The notes below the pieces were generated by a model, which saw only the letters and a program-made list of their open reading frames with translations, made no database searches and had not been told where the DNA came from. Source: Bacteroidia bacterium (GTDB taxonomy: Bacteria; Bacteroidota; Bacteroidia; SpSt-205). From it: a stretch of DNA of 60,902 nt. Positions 47,881 through 56,028 of this stretch are shown here, piece by piece (within the stretch, counting starts at the first letter, position 1; each line of letters opens with the position of its first letter). The stretch is from NCBI GenBank assembly GCA_025059535.1, contig JANXCX010000003.1:1-60902 (forward strand), given 5' to 3'. The translations under genes were made by a program, and so were the position numbers.

Positions 47881-48564
47881 TTATCTGGGGGGTTGACGCA
47901 GGACTTGTGGGGGAAGGCTGGTAGGGTCGGCTAAATAAAACCGCTCTGTATCCGGGAGAATCTCTAGCCGCAGGACACCGATGAGGGTGTATTTAATAAG
48001 GATGCGTTCGGCTTTCCAGCCTTCTTTAGGGCCCAGGAGCTGGCGGAAGGTGGCAGCTTCAATGAAAGGGTGATTCTGGAGATAGCTGAAAAGCTGGGCT
48101 TCGGCTTGACGGAAAAGTATGCGCTGAGGCCGCTGCGCCGCTAGCCAGAGCCGCTCTAAAAGCCGGCCTGCCAAACGCGTCTTATCTCCTACGCGCACAT
48201 AGGCCCGCCGAATCCCCCCCTCCTCCAGCACGTACACGGGCCGCTTATCGGGGTGCGCTACTACCTGAATTTCCAGCACATACTTGTCCTCGCAGTTATA
48301 CACTAAGCTTTCAAAGGGAATAGGCGGAGAGAGGTAGCGCTGGACCGCTAATTCTACCATGTAAAATTCCTGTTCGGGGTCTATGCCAGCGATGCGTCCA
48401 TTATCTTTTACGCCGATAAGGAGGCTTCCGCCCGCCGTATTGGCGAAAGCTGAGAGAGTTCGGGCGATCTTGCGGGCACTTTCTATGCGCTGCTTGAAAT
48501 CTAGGTGCAACCCTTCCCCTTCCGCAATGCGGCTCAGAAGGGAAAGCAGCGCCCGCCCTTCCAT
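47881..48564 (-). CDS. AlbA_2 (divergent AAA-4) domain protein
   Basis: 227 residues. Residues about 18-115 form the AlbA_2 domain with EGEGLHLDFKQRIES, ARTLSAFANTAGGSLLIGV, KDNGRIAGIDPEQEFY and VLEIQVVAHPDKRPVYV. The C-terminal part (about 145-227) looks like a small winged-helix region (AEAQLFSYLQNHPFIEAATF). The family is called a putative nucleic-acid-binding or transcriptional regulator; members lack a real Walker site. It could regulate neighbouring genes or have a phage or nucleotide role. No partner gene points to a defence system. Confidence 0.8.
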   Translation of the reverse strand: MEGRALLSLLSRIAEGEGLHLDFKQRIESARKIARTLSAFANTAGGSLLIGVKDNGRIAGIDPEQEFYMVELAVQRYLSPPIPFESLVYNCEDKYVLEIQVVAHPDKRPVYVLEEGGIRRAYVRVGDKTRLAGRLLERLWLAAQRPQRILFRQAEAQLFSYLQNHPFIEAATFRQLLGPKEGWKAERILIKYTLIGVLRLEILPDTERFYLADPTSLPPQVLRQPPR

Positions 48565-48641
48565 TGTAGTTTAGCAAAATAATAAACTTGCGTCTAAAGT
48601 TCCCCACCTATGGCACGGAGGTTTTAGCGTATTTTGGAGGG

Positions 48642-49223
48642 GTGCATCATTTGGGGCATTTGTTTTTGGCGGAGGGGCCGCCTGCCTTCCAGTTTGGGGC
48701 CTTTATAGCCGATGGGGTGCGGGGAAGCTTTTTGGATAGTTTGCCCTCCTTGGTGAAAGAGGGGGTGCGTTTTCATCGGTGGGTAGATTGGCAGACCGAT
48801 CGGCACCCCGCCTTTCAGGCGGCGCGCCGCCTTTTACGCCCATTAGCCGGTCGGTACGCCGGCCTTTTGGTGGATTTCTGGCTGGATGTGGTTTTAGGGG
48901 AAAACTGGGCGCACTTCTCACCCAATCAGCCTTTTGAAGCGTTTGAGCAGCACTTTATTCAGAAAGTTCTTTTACCTCATCGGTTATGGGCGCCTCCCAG
49001 CTGGCAGGATTTCCTCCAGCGTCTGGTAGAGCAGCACCTTCTGCGTCAGTTTGCCCAGTACGAGAGCATGTTGCAGCACATAGAGCATTTTATCAGGCGT
49101 CGCCGCCTCCCTCTCTCACCCGAGCAGGTGCGCACCGAACTAAGGCGGTATCAGGCCCCTTTAGCCGAAATCCTACAGACATTTTGGACGGATGCCCTAG
49201 CCTGGCGTCGTACCGCCGCCTAA
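48642..49223 (+). CDS. Acyl-carrier-protein phosphodiesterase (AcpH)-like protein
   Basis: 193 residues starting at GTG 48642, which gives the AcpH-like opening MHHLGHLFLAEG and FIADGVRGSF (the metal-binding Asp). The downstream GVRFHRWVDWQTDRHPAF fits the HD-type site of AcpH, and LLVDFWLDVVLGENW follows. AcpH removes the phosphopantetheine arm from ACP. The frame stays open upstream to 48588, but that part has no homology signal and no start of the usual kind; a TATTTTGG sequence just before the GTG is close to a -7 element. It is 9 bases off the divergent AlbA_2 gene's upstream region and stands alone. Confidence 0.7.
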   Translation: MHHLGHLFLAEGPPAFQFGAFIADGVRGSFLDSLPSLVKEGVRFHRWVDWQTDRHPAFQAARRLLRPLAGRYAGLLVDFWLDVVLGENWAHFSPNQPFEAFEQHFIQKVLLPHRLWAPPSWQDFLQRLVEQHLLRQFAQYESMLQHIEHFIRRRRLPLSPEQVRTELRRYQAPLAEILQTFWTDALAWRRTAA

Positions 49224-49229
49224 ATCGCT

Positions 49230-49237
49230 TATCTTTG
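49230..49237 (+). promoter_or_regulatory. -7 promoter element for the LOG-mltG operon
   Basis: TATCTTTG, an exact TAnnTTTG match, ends 7 bases before the ATG at 49245 and begins just after the stop of the AcpH-like gene. Confidence 0.65.
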
Positions 49238-49244
49238 CTTAGGC

Positions 49245-49964
49245 ATGATACCCCCAACTAATAGGCTGCCTAAGAATATCCTAAACAAAACCCGTGATCT
49301 ACGTGAAAAAAGAGCTACGGATACCTGGCAGATATTCCGAATTATGGCTGAATTCGTAGAGGGGTTTGAGACACTTTCTCGTATAGGACCGTGCGTTTCT
49401 ATTTTTGGCTCAGCTCGCAGTAAGCCTGGCTCGCCGCACTACGAACTAGGCGTGGAGGTCGCCAAAGCCTTAGTGGAAAATGGCTACGGCATCATAACGG
49501 GGGGTGGTCCAGGGATTATGGAAGCCGCCAACAAAGGCGCCAAGCTCTTAGGTGGCCATTCCGTAGGCCTTAATATCATCCTGCCCTACGAGCAGCACCC
49601 AAACCCCTACGTGGACGAAAATCTCCTCATAAACTTTGACTACTTTTTCGTGCGCAAGGTGATGTTTGTAAAATATGCTCAGGCCTTCGTGGTATTACCA
49701 GGGGGATTTGGAACGATGGACGAGCTCTTTGAGGCCCTGACGCTTATTCAGACGCGGAAGATAGAACGGTTTCCCGTTGTGATGGTAGATAGCGCCTACT
49801 GGCGAGGGCTCGTTGAATGGATGCACCGAACGATTATGGAAGAGTGGAACTACATCTCTCCCCAAGACCTGTTTCTTTTTGCGGTCGTCGATACCCCCCA
49901 AGAGGTGGTAGAAACAATCAATACCTTCTATCGCCAGCGCTCAGAGCAATTTCTCTTAGGCTAA
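49245..49964 (+). CDS. LOG-family protein (TIGR00730), nucleoside 5'-monophosphate phosphoribohydrolase type
   Basis: A 239-residue member of the LOG (lonely guy) family. The Rossmann opening VSIFGSARSKPGSPHYELG is followed by GYGIITGGGPGIMEAANKGA and the signature PGGFGTMDELFEALTLIQT (PGGxGTxxE, with the Arg/Glu catalytic pair). Enzymes of this family release free bases from nucleoside monophosphates; in plants and some bacteria this yields cytokinins, but in most bacteria the role is general nucleotide housekeeping. An N-terminal extension of about 50 residues is present. It leads a five-gene operon ending in YihY. Confidence 0.9.
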   Translation: MIPPTNRLPKNILNKTRDLREKRATDTWQIFRIMAEFVEGFETLSRIGPCVSIFGSARSKPGSPHYELGVEVAKALVENGYGIITGGGPGIMEAANKGAKLLGGHSVGLNIILPYEQHPNPYVDENLLINFDYFFVRKVMFVKYAQAFVVLPGGFGTMDELFEALTLIQTRKIERFPVVMVDSAYWRGLVEWMHRTIMEEWNYISPQDLFLFAVVDTPQEVVETINTFYRQRSEQFLLG

Positions 49965-50540
49965 GTGATCGGCTGGGTGCTCCGACGTGCCGCTGAGCTA
50001 TTGGGAGGGTTGATAGTCTGGGTAGGTCTATGGATAGTTCTTCTGCGTTGGGTGCCTTTGCCACCTGTAGGCTATGGGCTAGACTTACTGAGTGGGCGCG
50101 CCCCCCAGTGGGGCTGGGTAGGCGATAAAGCGGCCCTGCAGCGATTTCAGCGATTTTGGGAAGCATGGGAAGAGATAGAAGCTGTGCCCGCGAGGGAAGC
50201 GGTTTCTTTGGGCCAACGGGCCGCTGAAGCCTACTTCTATCCACCTACCCTTCAGAATAAGTCTGGTAGTCACCTGATAGGTGCGCTGGTGACTTATGTA
50301 TGGGGAACGGAGCGGCTGTGGGTGATATACCTTAATTCACTTGCCTTTTCAAAAGGGGTTTATGGCGTGGGGGCTGCGGCCGAACGGTTCTTTGAGAAGC
50401 CTCTCCACGCCCTAAATTCGGAAGAGCTTTCGGAGCTAGTGGTGCGGCGGCGGACGGGGTACTGGGGTTCGCCACTGCCCCTATCCCTTCATCTAGCTCA
50501 GAAACGGCTCCAACGGCGGCTCGCTGGCTATGACTCGTAG
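49965..50540 (+). CDS. Degenerate GT51 (MtgA-like) transglycosylase-related protein, catalytic glutamates missing
   Basis: 191 residues, GTG start directly after the TAA of the LOG gene. A membrane helix (about 8-30) is followed by a soluble region that matches the second half of monofunctional transglycosylase MtgA: RLWVIYLNSLAFSKGVYGVG and AAAERFFEKPLHALNSEEL align with the conserved IL-x-x-YLN and GVxGVxxAAxxYF blocks. Motif 1 (the catalytic Glu of EDxxFxxHxG) and motif 2 (GxSTIxQQ) are absent, and some 30 residues around them are missing. It is therefore very unlikely to polymerise lipid II. It overlaps mltG by 11 bases, so the two are made together; a regulatory pseudoenzyme is my inference. 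Confidence 0.7.
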   Translation: MIGWVLRRAAELLGGLIVWVGLWIVLLRWVPLPPVGYGLDLLSGRAPQWGWVGDKAALQRFQRFWEAWEEIEAVPAREAVSLGQRAAEAYFYPPTLQNKSGSHLIGALVTYVWGTERLWVIYLNSLAFSKGVYGVGAAAERFFEKPLHALNSEELSELVVRRRTGYWGSPLPLSLHLAQKRLQRRLAGYDS

Positions 50541-51564
50541 AAAATTACACCTGAGATTGAACCGAAAGAAGACTGGGTGGATAGCTGCTTCTTTCCTTGG
50601 CTTGGCTGGGATAGGGAGCTTCGCTCTTCTACAGCTTACGGCTAAGCTCTCCCTCAGCAAGGTGGAGAAGGTTTGGCTGCCCTTAGCGACCGCCGCACGG
50701 TGCGATACCCAAGCCAAGGTAGCGACCTTTTTCCCCTTTTACACCCTCTGGCACTGGCTGGTACGATATAAGGATTTAGCTCCGGGTTACTACGAACTTA
50801 CCCCTCAGATGTCTGCGCTGGAGGCTTGGCTGCGCTTGCATCAGGGCCGCCAGACGCCCTTGCGCCTCTATCTACCCCCTCAGCGCAGTCCGGGCCATTT
50901 GGCCCGTTTTCTAGGTACGCATCTGGCCTATGATTCGGCTCAGTGGGCCCTTACCTTCGCCTCTTACCCTTGGGAAAAGCTGGGCCTAAACGCTTATACC
51001 TGGCTGGCTATTTTCTTACCCGACGTGTACGAGGTGTATTGGACTATTTCGCCTGTGCGCTTTATTGAGCGCATGAAGGAGAACTACGATCGCTTTTGGA
51101 ATGCAGCCCGCCGGCAAGCCGCAGCTGCCTTAGGTTTTACGCCCATTGAAGTAATTACCCTGGCCTCTATTTTAGAATACGAAACCTGCCGACACGACGA
51201 AAAGCCCCTTATTGCAGGGGTCTACCTGAACCGCCTGCGGCTGGGAATGCCTCTCCAAGCCGATCCTACTGTGATTTATGCCTTAGGCAACTTCAATATC
51301 ACCCGCGTTACGAAGCGTATGCTGGAAGTGGAATCCCCCTATAATACTTACCGTCGTCGTGGTCTTCCGCCCGGCCCTATTGGCACGCCGTCTTTAGAGA
51401 GTATAGAGGCGGTGCTACACTATAAGCCCAGCCGCTATCTCTACTTCTGTGCGCGCCCGGACGGCTCAGGCTACCATGACTTTTCGGCGACCTATCCCGA
51501 ACATCTGGTAAAGGCGCGCGCCTATCAGCGTTCGCTTAACCGATGGCTGGCCCAGAAGAGGTAG
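50530..51564 (+). CDS. mltG: Endolytic peptidoglycan transglycosylase MltG (YceG)
   Basis: 344 residues, type II membrane protein. A basic N-terminus (TRRKLHLRLNRKKTG) precedes one helix (about 16-37), then a LysM-like region (about 60-130; APGYYELTPQMSALEAW) and the YceG domain. Catalytic Glu lies in VITLASILEYETCRHDEK, followed by AGVYLNRLRLGMPLQADPTVIYALG, PYNTYRRRGLPPGPIGTPS and YHDFSATYPEHL, all diagnostic. MltG cuts nascent glycan strands and sets chain length. It starts inside the degenerate GT51 gene by 11 bases and ends 22 bases into the thioesterase. Confidence 0.95.
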   Translation: MTRRKLHLRLNRKKTGWIAASFLGLAGIGSFALLQLTAKLSLSKVEKVWLPLATAARCDTQAKVATFFPFYTLWHWLVRYKDLAPGYYELTPQMSALEAWLRLHQGRQTPLRLYLPPQRSPGHLARFLGTHLAYDSAQWALTFASYPWEKLGLNAYTWLAIFLPDVYEVYWTISPVRFIERMKENYDRFWNAARRQAAAALGFTPIEVITLASILEYETCRHDEKPLIAGVYLNRLRLGMPLQADPTVIYALGNFNITRVTKRMLEVESPYNTYRRRGLPPGPIGTPSLESIEAVLHYKPSRYLYFCARPDGSGYHDFSATYPEHLVKARAYQRSLNRWLAQKR

Positions 51565-51986
51565 AAAAGCCTTTTTGGGCGCAGCCCCATGAGGTGCGTC
51601 TGCGCGTGCGTTATGCCGAAACCGACCAGATGGGCGTAGTGTATTACGCCCATTATGCGGTCTACTGTGAAGTGGCTCGTACCGAATGGCTGCGCCGCTT
51701 CGGACTTACCTATGCGGAGATGGAACGCACAATGGGTATCCTCTTGCCAGTTCGCCACTTTCGGATTACTTACCACCGCCCCGCGCGCTATGATGATGAG
51801 CTACGACTGGAAACACGCCTATTAGCCCCCCCACAAACCCGCCTCCACTTCCACCACGCCATCTATCGCGCAACCGAACTACTGGCCGAAGCGGAGGTAG
51901 TTCTGGTATTTATTGACCGGCATAGCTGGCGGCCCTGCCGACCTCCCCAAGCCTTTTATGAAGCGCTGGCTTTGGCTAATTCTTAG
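51543..51986 (+). CDS. Acyl-CoA thioesterase (YbgC/4HBT family)
   Basis: 147 residues of the hotdog fold. The active-site segment VRYAETDQMGVVYYAHYAVY contains the Asp and His-like environment (here TDQMG-V-VYYAHY) of YbgC/FcbC thioesterases, and TEWLRRFGLTYAEMERTMGI continues the long central helix. Substrate may be a short acyl-CoA or acyl-ACP; the family does not settle it. The gene overlaps mltG by 22 bases and the YihY gene by 29, so it is inside the operon. Confidence 0.88.
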   Translation: MAGPEEVEKPFWAQPHEVRLRVRYAETDQMGVVYYAHYAVYCEVARTEWLRRFGLTYAEMERTMGILLPVRHFRITYHRPARYDDELRLETRLLAPPQTRLHFHHAIYRATELLAEAEVVLVFIDRHSWRPCRPPQAFYEALALANS

Positions 51987-52875
51987 GCTGGTCGGACATC
52001 TGGAATTGCCTGGCTTTTCGGGGGTACGCTTGGGTAGTGTGGCCTACCTTTTTTGGCGCAATATTACCCACCCAACCTTTACCTTGCGCGGGAGTGCCAT
52101 GGCTTTTAGTTTCTTTTTCGCGCTTTTTCCAGGCCTCCTCTTTGCCATGGCCCTTATCAGCTACCTGCCTTTTGAGCGGTTTGAAGCCCTTTTCCAGAAC
52201 CAGTTAGGCGCTGTGCTTCCACCGCCTGTCTATCAGCTCGTACATGATGTAGTATTTGAGGAGGTATATAGCCGCCGTAACTTCACCCTGCTTTCTACCT
52301 CCTTTTTGCTGGCGTTTTATTCGCTATGGCAGGGCATGCTAGCGATGCTGCGGGCTTTCTTTCATGAGGATCTTCCCCAGCCACCTTTTTGGCAGCTTTG
52401 GCTGCGGGCCTTAGGCCTAGTTTTCCTGCTTCTGCTTCTTGTAATAGCCAACCTTCTATTCACCTTTGTGTATCATCATCACCTGGCGTGGCTGTGGGCT
52501 AAGCTGCTGCACTCCCCCGTAGGGCCAGCTATCGCTATACTCCTGGGTACGGGAGAATTCCTTCTGCTTTTCCTTCTTGTGGCCTCAGCCATAGAAATTA
52601 TGTATCGGGCTGCTTTGCCGCGCCGCAGTCTGCCTTATTGGATCTCACCAGGGGCGCTATTAGCCACCTTTCTGCTAGGTGCTGCTATGAAGCTTCTCTC
52701 GTGGTATTTTTTAGCGGTGGCCAACTTTAGCCGATTCTACGGCAGTATTGCGGCAGTAATTGCGCTGATGGTGTGGTTTTATTGGCTTTCTATCGTGCTG
52801 CTGGTGGGCTTTGAGGTGAATTACAGCCTATATCGCTCCCGCCTTCTAGTGCAAGCCAAACACATGGCGGCCTAA
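51958..52875 (+). CDS. YihY/BrkB-family inner membrane protein
   Basis: 305 residues, six or so membrane helices. Typical stretches are GSAMAFSFFFALFPGLLFAM near residue 40, SFLLAFYSLWQGMLAMLRAF, and PGALLATFLLGAAMKLLSWY with the following FYGSIAAVIALMVWFYWLS and LLVGFEVNY near the end. The family is sometimes called ribonuclease BN, but those activity claims apply to another protein; function is unknown. ATG 51958 is preferred over the TTG at 51913 because it begins the hydrophobic region. It overlaps the thioesterase by 29 bases and is the last gene before the nuoG promoter. Confidence 0.88.
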   Translation: MKRWLWLILRLVGHLELPGFSGVRLGSVAYLFWRNITHPTFTLRGSAMAFSFFFALFPGLLFAMALISYLPFERFEALFQNQLGAVLPPPVYQLVHDVVFEEVYSRRNFTLLSTSFLLAFYSLWQGMLAMLRAFFHEDLPQPPFWQLWLRALGLVFLLLLLVIANLLFTFVYHHHLAWLWAKLLHSPVGPAIAILLGTGEFLLLFLLVASAIEIMYRAALPRRSLPYWISPGALLATFLLGAAMKLLSWYFLAVANFSRFYGSIAAVIALMVWFYWLSIVLLVGFEVNYSLYRSRLLVQAKHMAA

Positions 52876-52882
52876 AAAGCGT

Positions 52883-52890
52883 TATGTTTG
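52883..52890 (+). promoter_or_regulatory. -7 promoter element for nuoG
   Basis: TATGTTTG, an exact TAnnTTTG match, ends 4 bases before the nuoG ATG at 52895, so a leaderless message is predicted. Confidence 0.7.
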
Positions 52891-52894
52891 TTGC

Positions 52895-54622
52895 ATGCCG
52901 ACCATTTACATAGATGGCAAGCCCTTTGCGTACGAAAAGCCGGCCAAGCTCCTCCAATTCTGTCTGGAGCATGGCATAGAGATACCTTTTTTCTGCTACC
53001 ATCCGGCGTTAAGTATACCGGCCAATTGCCGCATGTGTCTCGTGGAGACCGGTCTGCCAGTGAAGGACAGGCAGACGGGCGAATATATACGGGAGGCCGA
53101 TGGCTCCCTCCGAATCGCCTGGGGACCTAAGCCTACGCCTTCCTGTACCACGGACCTTGTGCCTGATCTGCACGTGCGCACGCATCGTACCTCCGAAGTA
53201 GTGCGTCAAACCCAGCAGGCCATTTTGGAATTCCTCCTTATCAATCATCCGCTGGACTGCCCTATCTGCGATCAGGCTGGCGAGTGTCCCCTCCAAATAT
53301 GGACCTATAAGTATGGTCCGGAAGGCTCCCGCTTTGAGGAGCAAAAGGTACATAAGCCCAAGCGGATTCGCCTAGGGCCGCGGGTGATTCTGGATGCCGA
53401 GCGCTGTATCAATTGTACGCGCTGTGTGCGTTTCACGGAAGAAATCTCGGGCACGCGTCAGCTTACGATTATCCAGCGCGGCAATCAAAACTATCCTGCT
53501 ACGGCTAACGGACAGCCTTTTGATGACCCCTACTCGCTCAATACGGTAGATATCTGCCCTGTGGGCGCTCTTACCAGTGCCGCCCACCGGTTCAAAGCCC
53601 GTCCCTGGGAAATGAATTACAGCCCCACTATCTGTACAGGTTGCGCCCGTGGTTGCAACGCCTACGTGTGGGTGCGCGACAACCTTGTCATGCGCTTTAC
53701 CCCCCGTAAAAATTTAGCCATCAATCAGTATTGGCTCTGCGACGAAGGGCGATTGGATTACGAGAAGTACAACGAGGCCCGCGCGTCTGGGCTCAGGCGC
53801 CAAGGCGGGGTGCCTGTGGGGTGGGAAGAAGGTATCCAGGAGATAGCCCAACTCCTTCTTCAGCACACGGGACGTATCCTTTTCGTAGGCTCCGCCTATG
53901 CCAGCGTAGAGACGCTATACGTATTCCGGGAGTTTGCGCAGCGCTTTGCGCCCCAAGGTTCTCTCCTCTATGTGCCCCATATTCAACCGGGTTGGGGTGA
54001 TAACCTTTTACGTCGCGACGATCGCACCCCGAACGCCACAGGGGCCGAGGCGCTAGGCTTCCAGCCTATTTCGCTGGAAGAGCTGCAGGCTCGTCTTCAA
54101 ACAGGCCAATACACGCTGCTTTATTGGGTGGAGGATGATAAGGCCCTTGAAGAGCTTCTGCCGCACTTGCCGCCTGACCTTCCCGTAGTGGCTCACCTTT
54201 ACCAGCTTATTTCGGGCTTTGAGCGGCTTACGTGGGGCTTGCCCGCCGCCACGCACCTAGAGAGCTTTGGCACCTATATAAATTTCGCTGGGCAGGCACA
54301 GACGGTGGCGCCGGCCCGCCAGTGGCTGCAAATGACCCCTACGGACTGGTTTTATCTACCTAAAAGTCGTCTAGATGCGGCTGGCCAAGCCGTGGACCGC
54401 TGGCGCCATCCTCAGCATATTCCGGATTGCCTCCCTAGTTACCAGCTTCTTCTGCGCATCGCCGAGGCCGCCAAGGAAAGCCTCCGTCTGCCTCTGGAGC
54501 ACAAGCCCCTGTGGGAAAAGCTCAAAGCCACCCTGCCTTTCTTGGAAAGTGCTACCTATCCCAAACTCTTGCGCAAGGAGATTTTCCGCCATAATCAGCT
54601 TGAGTTTGCCTTATCCGTATGA
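52895..54622 (+). CDS. nuoG: NADH-quinone oxidoreductase subunit G (short form)
   Basis: 575 residues. Iron-sulfur sites in order are N1b ferredoxin-like 2Fe-2S (PFFCYHPALS, ANCRMCLVE, then TPSCTTD), N5 His-Cys3 (NHPLDCPICDQAGECPLQ), N4 (DAERCINCTRCVRF with DICPVGALTS) and N7 (TICTGCARGCNAYV with YWLCDEGR). After that, a molybdopterin-oxidoreductase-like remnant of about 300 residues remains, shorter than the 700-900 residue homologues and without a cofactor site. This subunit carries electrons from NuoE/F to the membrane arm. It has its own promoter and no other nuo gene lies in the window, so the complex I genes seem to be split. Confidence 0.92.
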   Translation: MPTIYIDGKPFAYEKPAKLLQFCLEHGIEIPFFCYHPALSIPANCRMCLVETGLPVKDRQTGEYIREADGSLRIAWGPKPTPSCTTDLVPDLHVRTHRTSEVVRQTQQAILEFLLINHPLDCPICDQAGECPLQIWTYKYGPEGSRFEEQKVHKPKRIRLGPRVILDAERCINCTRCVRFTEEISGTRQLTIIQRGNQNYPATANGQPFDDPYSLNTVDICPVGALTSAAHRFKARPWEMNYSPTICTGCARGCNAYVWVRDNLVMRFTPRKNLAINQYWLCDEGRLDYEKYNEARASGLRRQGGVPVGWEEGIQEIAQLLLQHTGRILFVGSAYASVETLYVFREFAQRFAPQGSLLYVPHIQPGWGDNLLRRDDRTPNATGAEALGFQPISLEELQARLQTGQYTLLYWVEDDKALEELLPHLPPDLPVVAHLYQLISGFERLTWGLPAATHLESFGTYINFAGQAQTVAPARQWLQMTPTDWFYLPKSRLDAAGQAVDRWRHPQHIPDCLPSYQLLLRIAEAAKESLRLPLEHKPLWEKLKATLPFLESATYPKLLRKEIFRHNQLEFALSV

Positions 54623-54766
54623 GGCTGCCTGAGAGGCTTTATTGAGGGTAGCAGGAGCCAGTTTTGAGCTCGAGACGAGGGCTTCTTAGTAAGTCATCCT
54701 GGGGTGTGTATAAAAGGGCTGGCAGGTTAGCCGCCTAAAGAACGAGAGAGTAAAACGAGCTGCGGC

Positions 54767-55363
54767 TCACGGAGGGGTAGGCGAGTGAAAACTTACCTTT
54801 TCCCAGCCCATTTCATGGCATAATCGGGATAGGAGTCGTTCCGCTTGGGCTTGGGCGGCCGCCTGGGGGAAATGCTGGCTGATACGCACTCTTAGCGTTT
54901 CCTGAGCTGCTGTGAGGAGCTCACGCAGTCGCTCCGCTTCCCCACTACGCCACCACTCTAGAAAAGAAAAGTCGGCCTCATACACTTGAATGCTCTGCGG
55001 GTCAATCCGTACCTGACATACATAGGGCGGGGGCAGGGCTAATTTCAGCGTGCGCTGGCGCCAGTCGGCTTCCTGGATGCGAATCTGGGCAAAATCCATA
55101 CAAATACGCGCTTCGCCCGTGAGGATGATAAGAAGGCGTGAGCGAGCCAATGGCAGATTATACCGCCATTCCCGTCGCACTACGTCGCGCACTTGATAGG
55201 CCAGCAGTTCTAATTGGCCTAAGGCCGTGAGGCGCTCCACTAGGAGAGTTTGTTCCTCCTTGCCTTCTTTCGCCTCCGCTGCCCTTTGCCGCCAGTAGGC
55301 TAAGCCTAAGCCGCCTGCAAGACCTAAGCCCAAAAAGAGCGTATAGTGAAGCAGTAAGCGCAA
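54767..55363 (-). CDS. DUF4230-family membrane-anchored protein
   Basis: 198 residues with an N-terminal membrane helix (about 5-23; HYTLFLGLGLAGGLGLAYW) and then a soluble region with SRLLIILTGEARICMDFAQI, LKLALPPPYVCQVRIDPQSI and a helical C-terminus that ends in MGWEKVSF. This resembles the DUF4230 family, which is widespread and of unknown function. It starts 4 bases downstream of the rplY stop, so it is the second coding gene of the tRNA-Arg/rplY transcript. The 144 bases beyond it toward nuoG hold no gene that I can see. Confidence 0.78.
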   Translation of the reverse strand: MRLLLHYTLFLGLGLAGGLGLAYWRQRAAEAKEGKEEQTLLVERLTALGQLELLAYQVRDVVRREWRYNLPLARSRLLIILTGEARICMDFAQIRIQEADWRQRTLKLALPPPYVCQVRIDPQSIQVYEADFSFLEWWRSGEAERLRELLTAAQETLRVRISQHFPQAAAQAQAERLLSRLCHEMGWEKVSFHSPTPP

Positions 55364-55367
55364 AGCT

Positions 55368-55928
55368 CTAGCTCTGAGTGCGTAGCGCGCGCGGCACTTC
55401 TACCCGTGCAATTCCCGTATCCGGCGAAGCCACAATCTCTAAGCCTGGTATATTGACTTTAGCTACGGTAAGAGTTTTGCCCAGCTTGAGGCTTGAAATG
55501 TCTATCTCCAGCGCGGGCGGGAGATCTTTGACTTTGCCGCGTACGCGCAGCCGCCGCACTAAAGGCACAAGTTTGCCGCCCATCTGAACTCCCTCCGCCA
55601 GACCTACCAGCTTGACGGGGAGAGGGATAGTTACCACATCCTCCAAATCGCATGCCATAAAATCCAAATGCAGTACATAGTCGTGGACAGGATGAAGCTG
55701 ATACTCGCGTAAAATGGCCGTGTAACTTTTCCCCTCTAAATGCAGTTCAAAGAAATAAACGTGGGGGGTGAATACCACTTTGCGTGCTTCATTTTCGGGG
55801 AGGAGAAAGGGGATGTTTAGGCCTTTTCCGTAGAGGCTACAGGGCACTTGGTGCTGGCGGCGGTAACGGCGCGCTTCGGCCGTGCCTACTTTCGTCCTTA
55901 TTACCCCTTCCAGAACATACCGCTGCAT
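55368..55928 (-). CDS. rplY: 50S ribosomal protein bL25 (Ctc form)
   Basis: 186 residues: an N-terminal L25 domain that binds 5S rRNA (about 1-92; RYRRQHQVPCSLYGKGLNIP, HLDFMACDLED) plus the C-terminal TL5/Ctc beta domain (KLVGLAEGVQMGGKLVPLVR, LPPALEIDISSLKLGKT). The ATG comes 2 bases after the 3' end of tRNA-Arg, so RNase Z cleavage would leave an almost leaderless mRNA. No separate promoter for it is visible, so tRNA and ribosomal protein should share one transcript. Confidence 0.93.
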   Translation of the reverse strand: MQRYVLEGVIRTKVGTAEARRYRRQHQVPCSLYGKGLNIPFLLPENEARKVVFTPHVYFFELHLEGKSYTAILREYQLHPVHDYVLHLDFMACDLEDVVTIPLPVKLVGLAEGVQMGGKLVPLVRRLRVRGKVKDLPPALEIDISSLKLGKTLTVAKVNIPGLEIVASPDTGIARVEVPRALRTQS

Positions 55929-55930
55929 AG

Positions 55931-56004
55931 CGCACCCGGGAGGACTCGAACCCCCAACCGCCAGATCCGAAGTCTGGTGCTCTATCCAATTGAGCTACGG
56001 GTGC
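55931..56004 (-). tRNA. tRNA-Arg (anticodon TCG)
   Basis: 74 bases. Acceptor stem GCACCCG/CGGGTGC, D-arm GCTCAATTGGATAGAGC, anticodon stem CCAGA/TCTGG with loop CTTCGGA giving TCG (reads CGA and, by wobble, others), T-arm GGGGGTTCGAGTCCTCC. Discriminator G; CCA is not encoded. The rplY start codon follows 2 bases after the 3' end. Confidence 0.95.
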
Positions 56005-56028
56005 AGAAGAAGCCACTCCAGGCCGAAA

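Noticed and set aside
47881-48564. Anti-phage defence gene (AlbA_2/Schlafen-like)
   Set aside because: No nuclease, helicase or other defence partner lies nearby; neighbours are metabolic genes.
54623-54766. Small gene or RNA in the gap between nuoG and DUF4230
   Set aside because: No ORF of useful length, no TAnnTTTG box and no convincing hairpin with a T-run.
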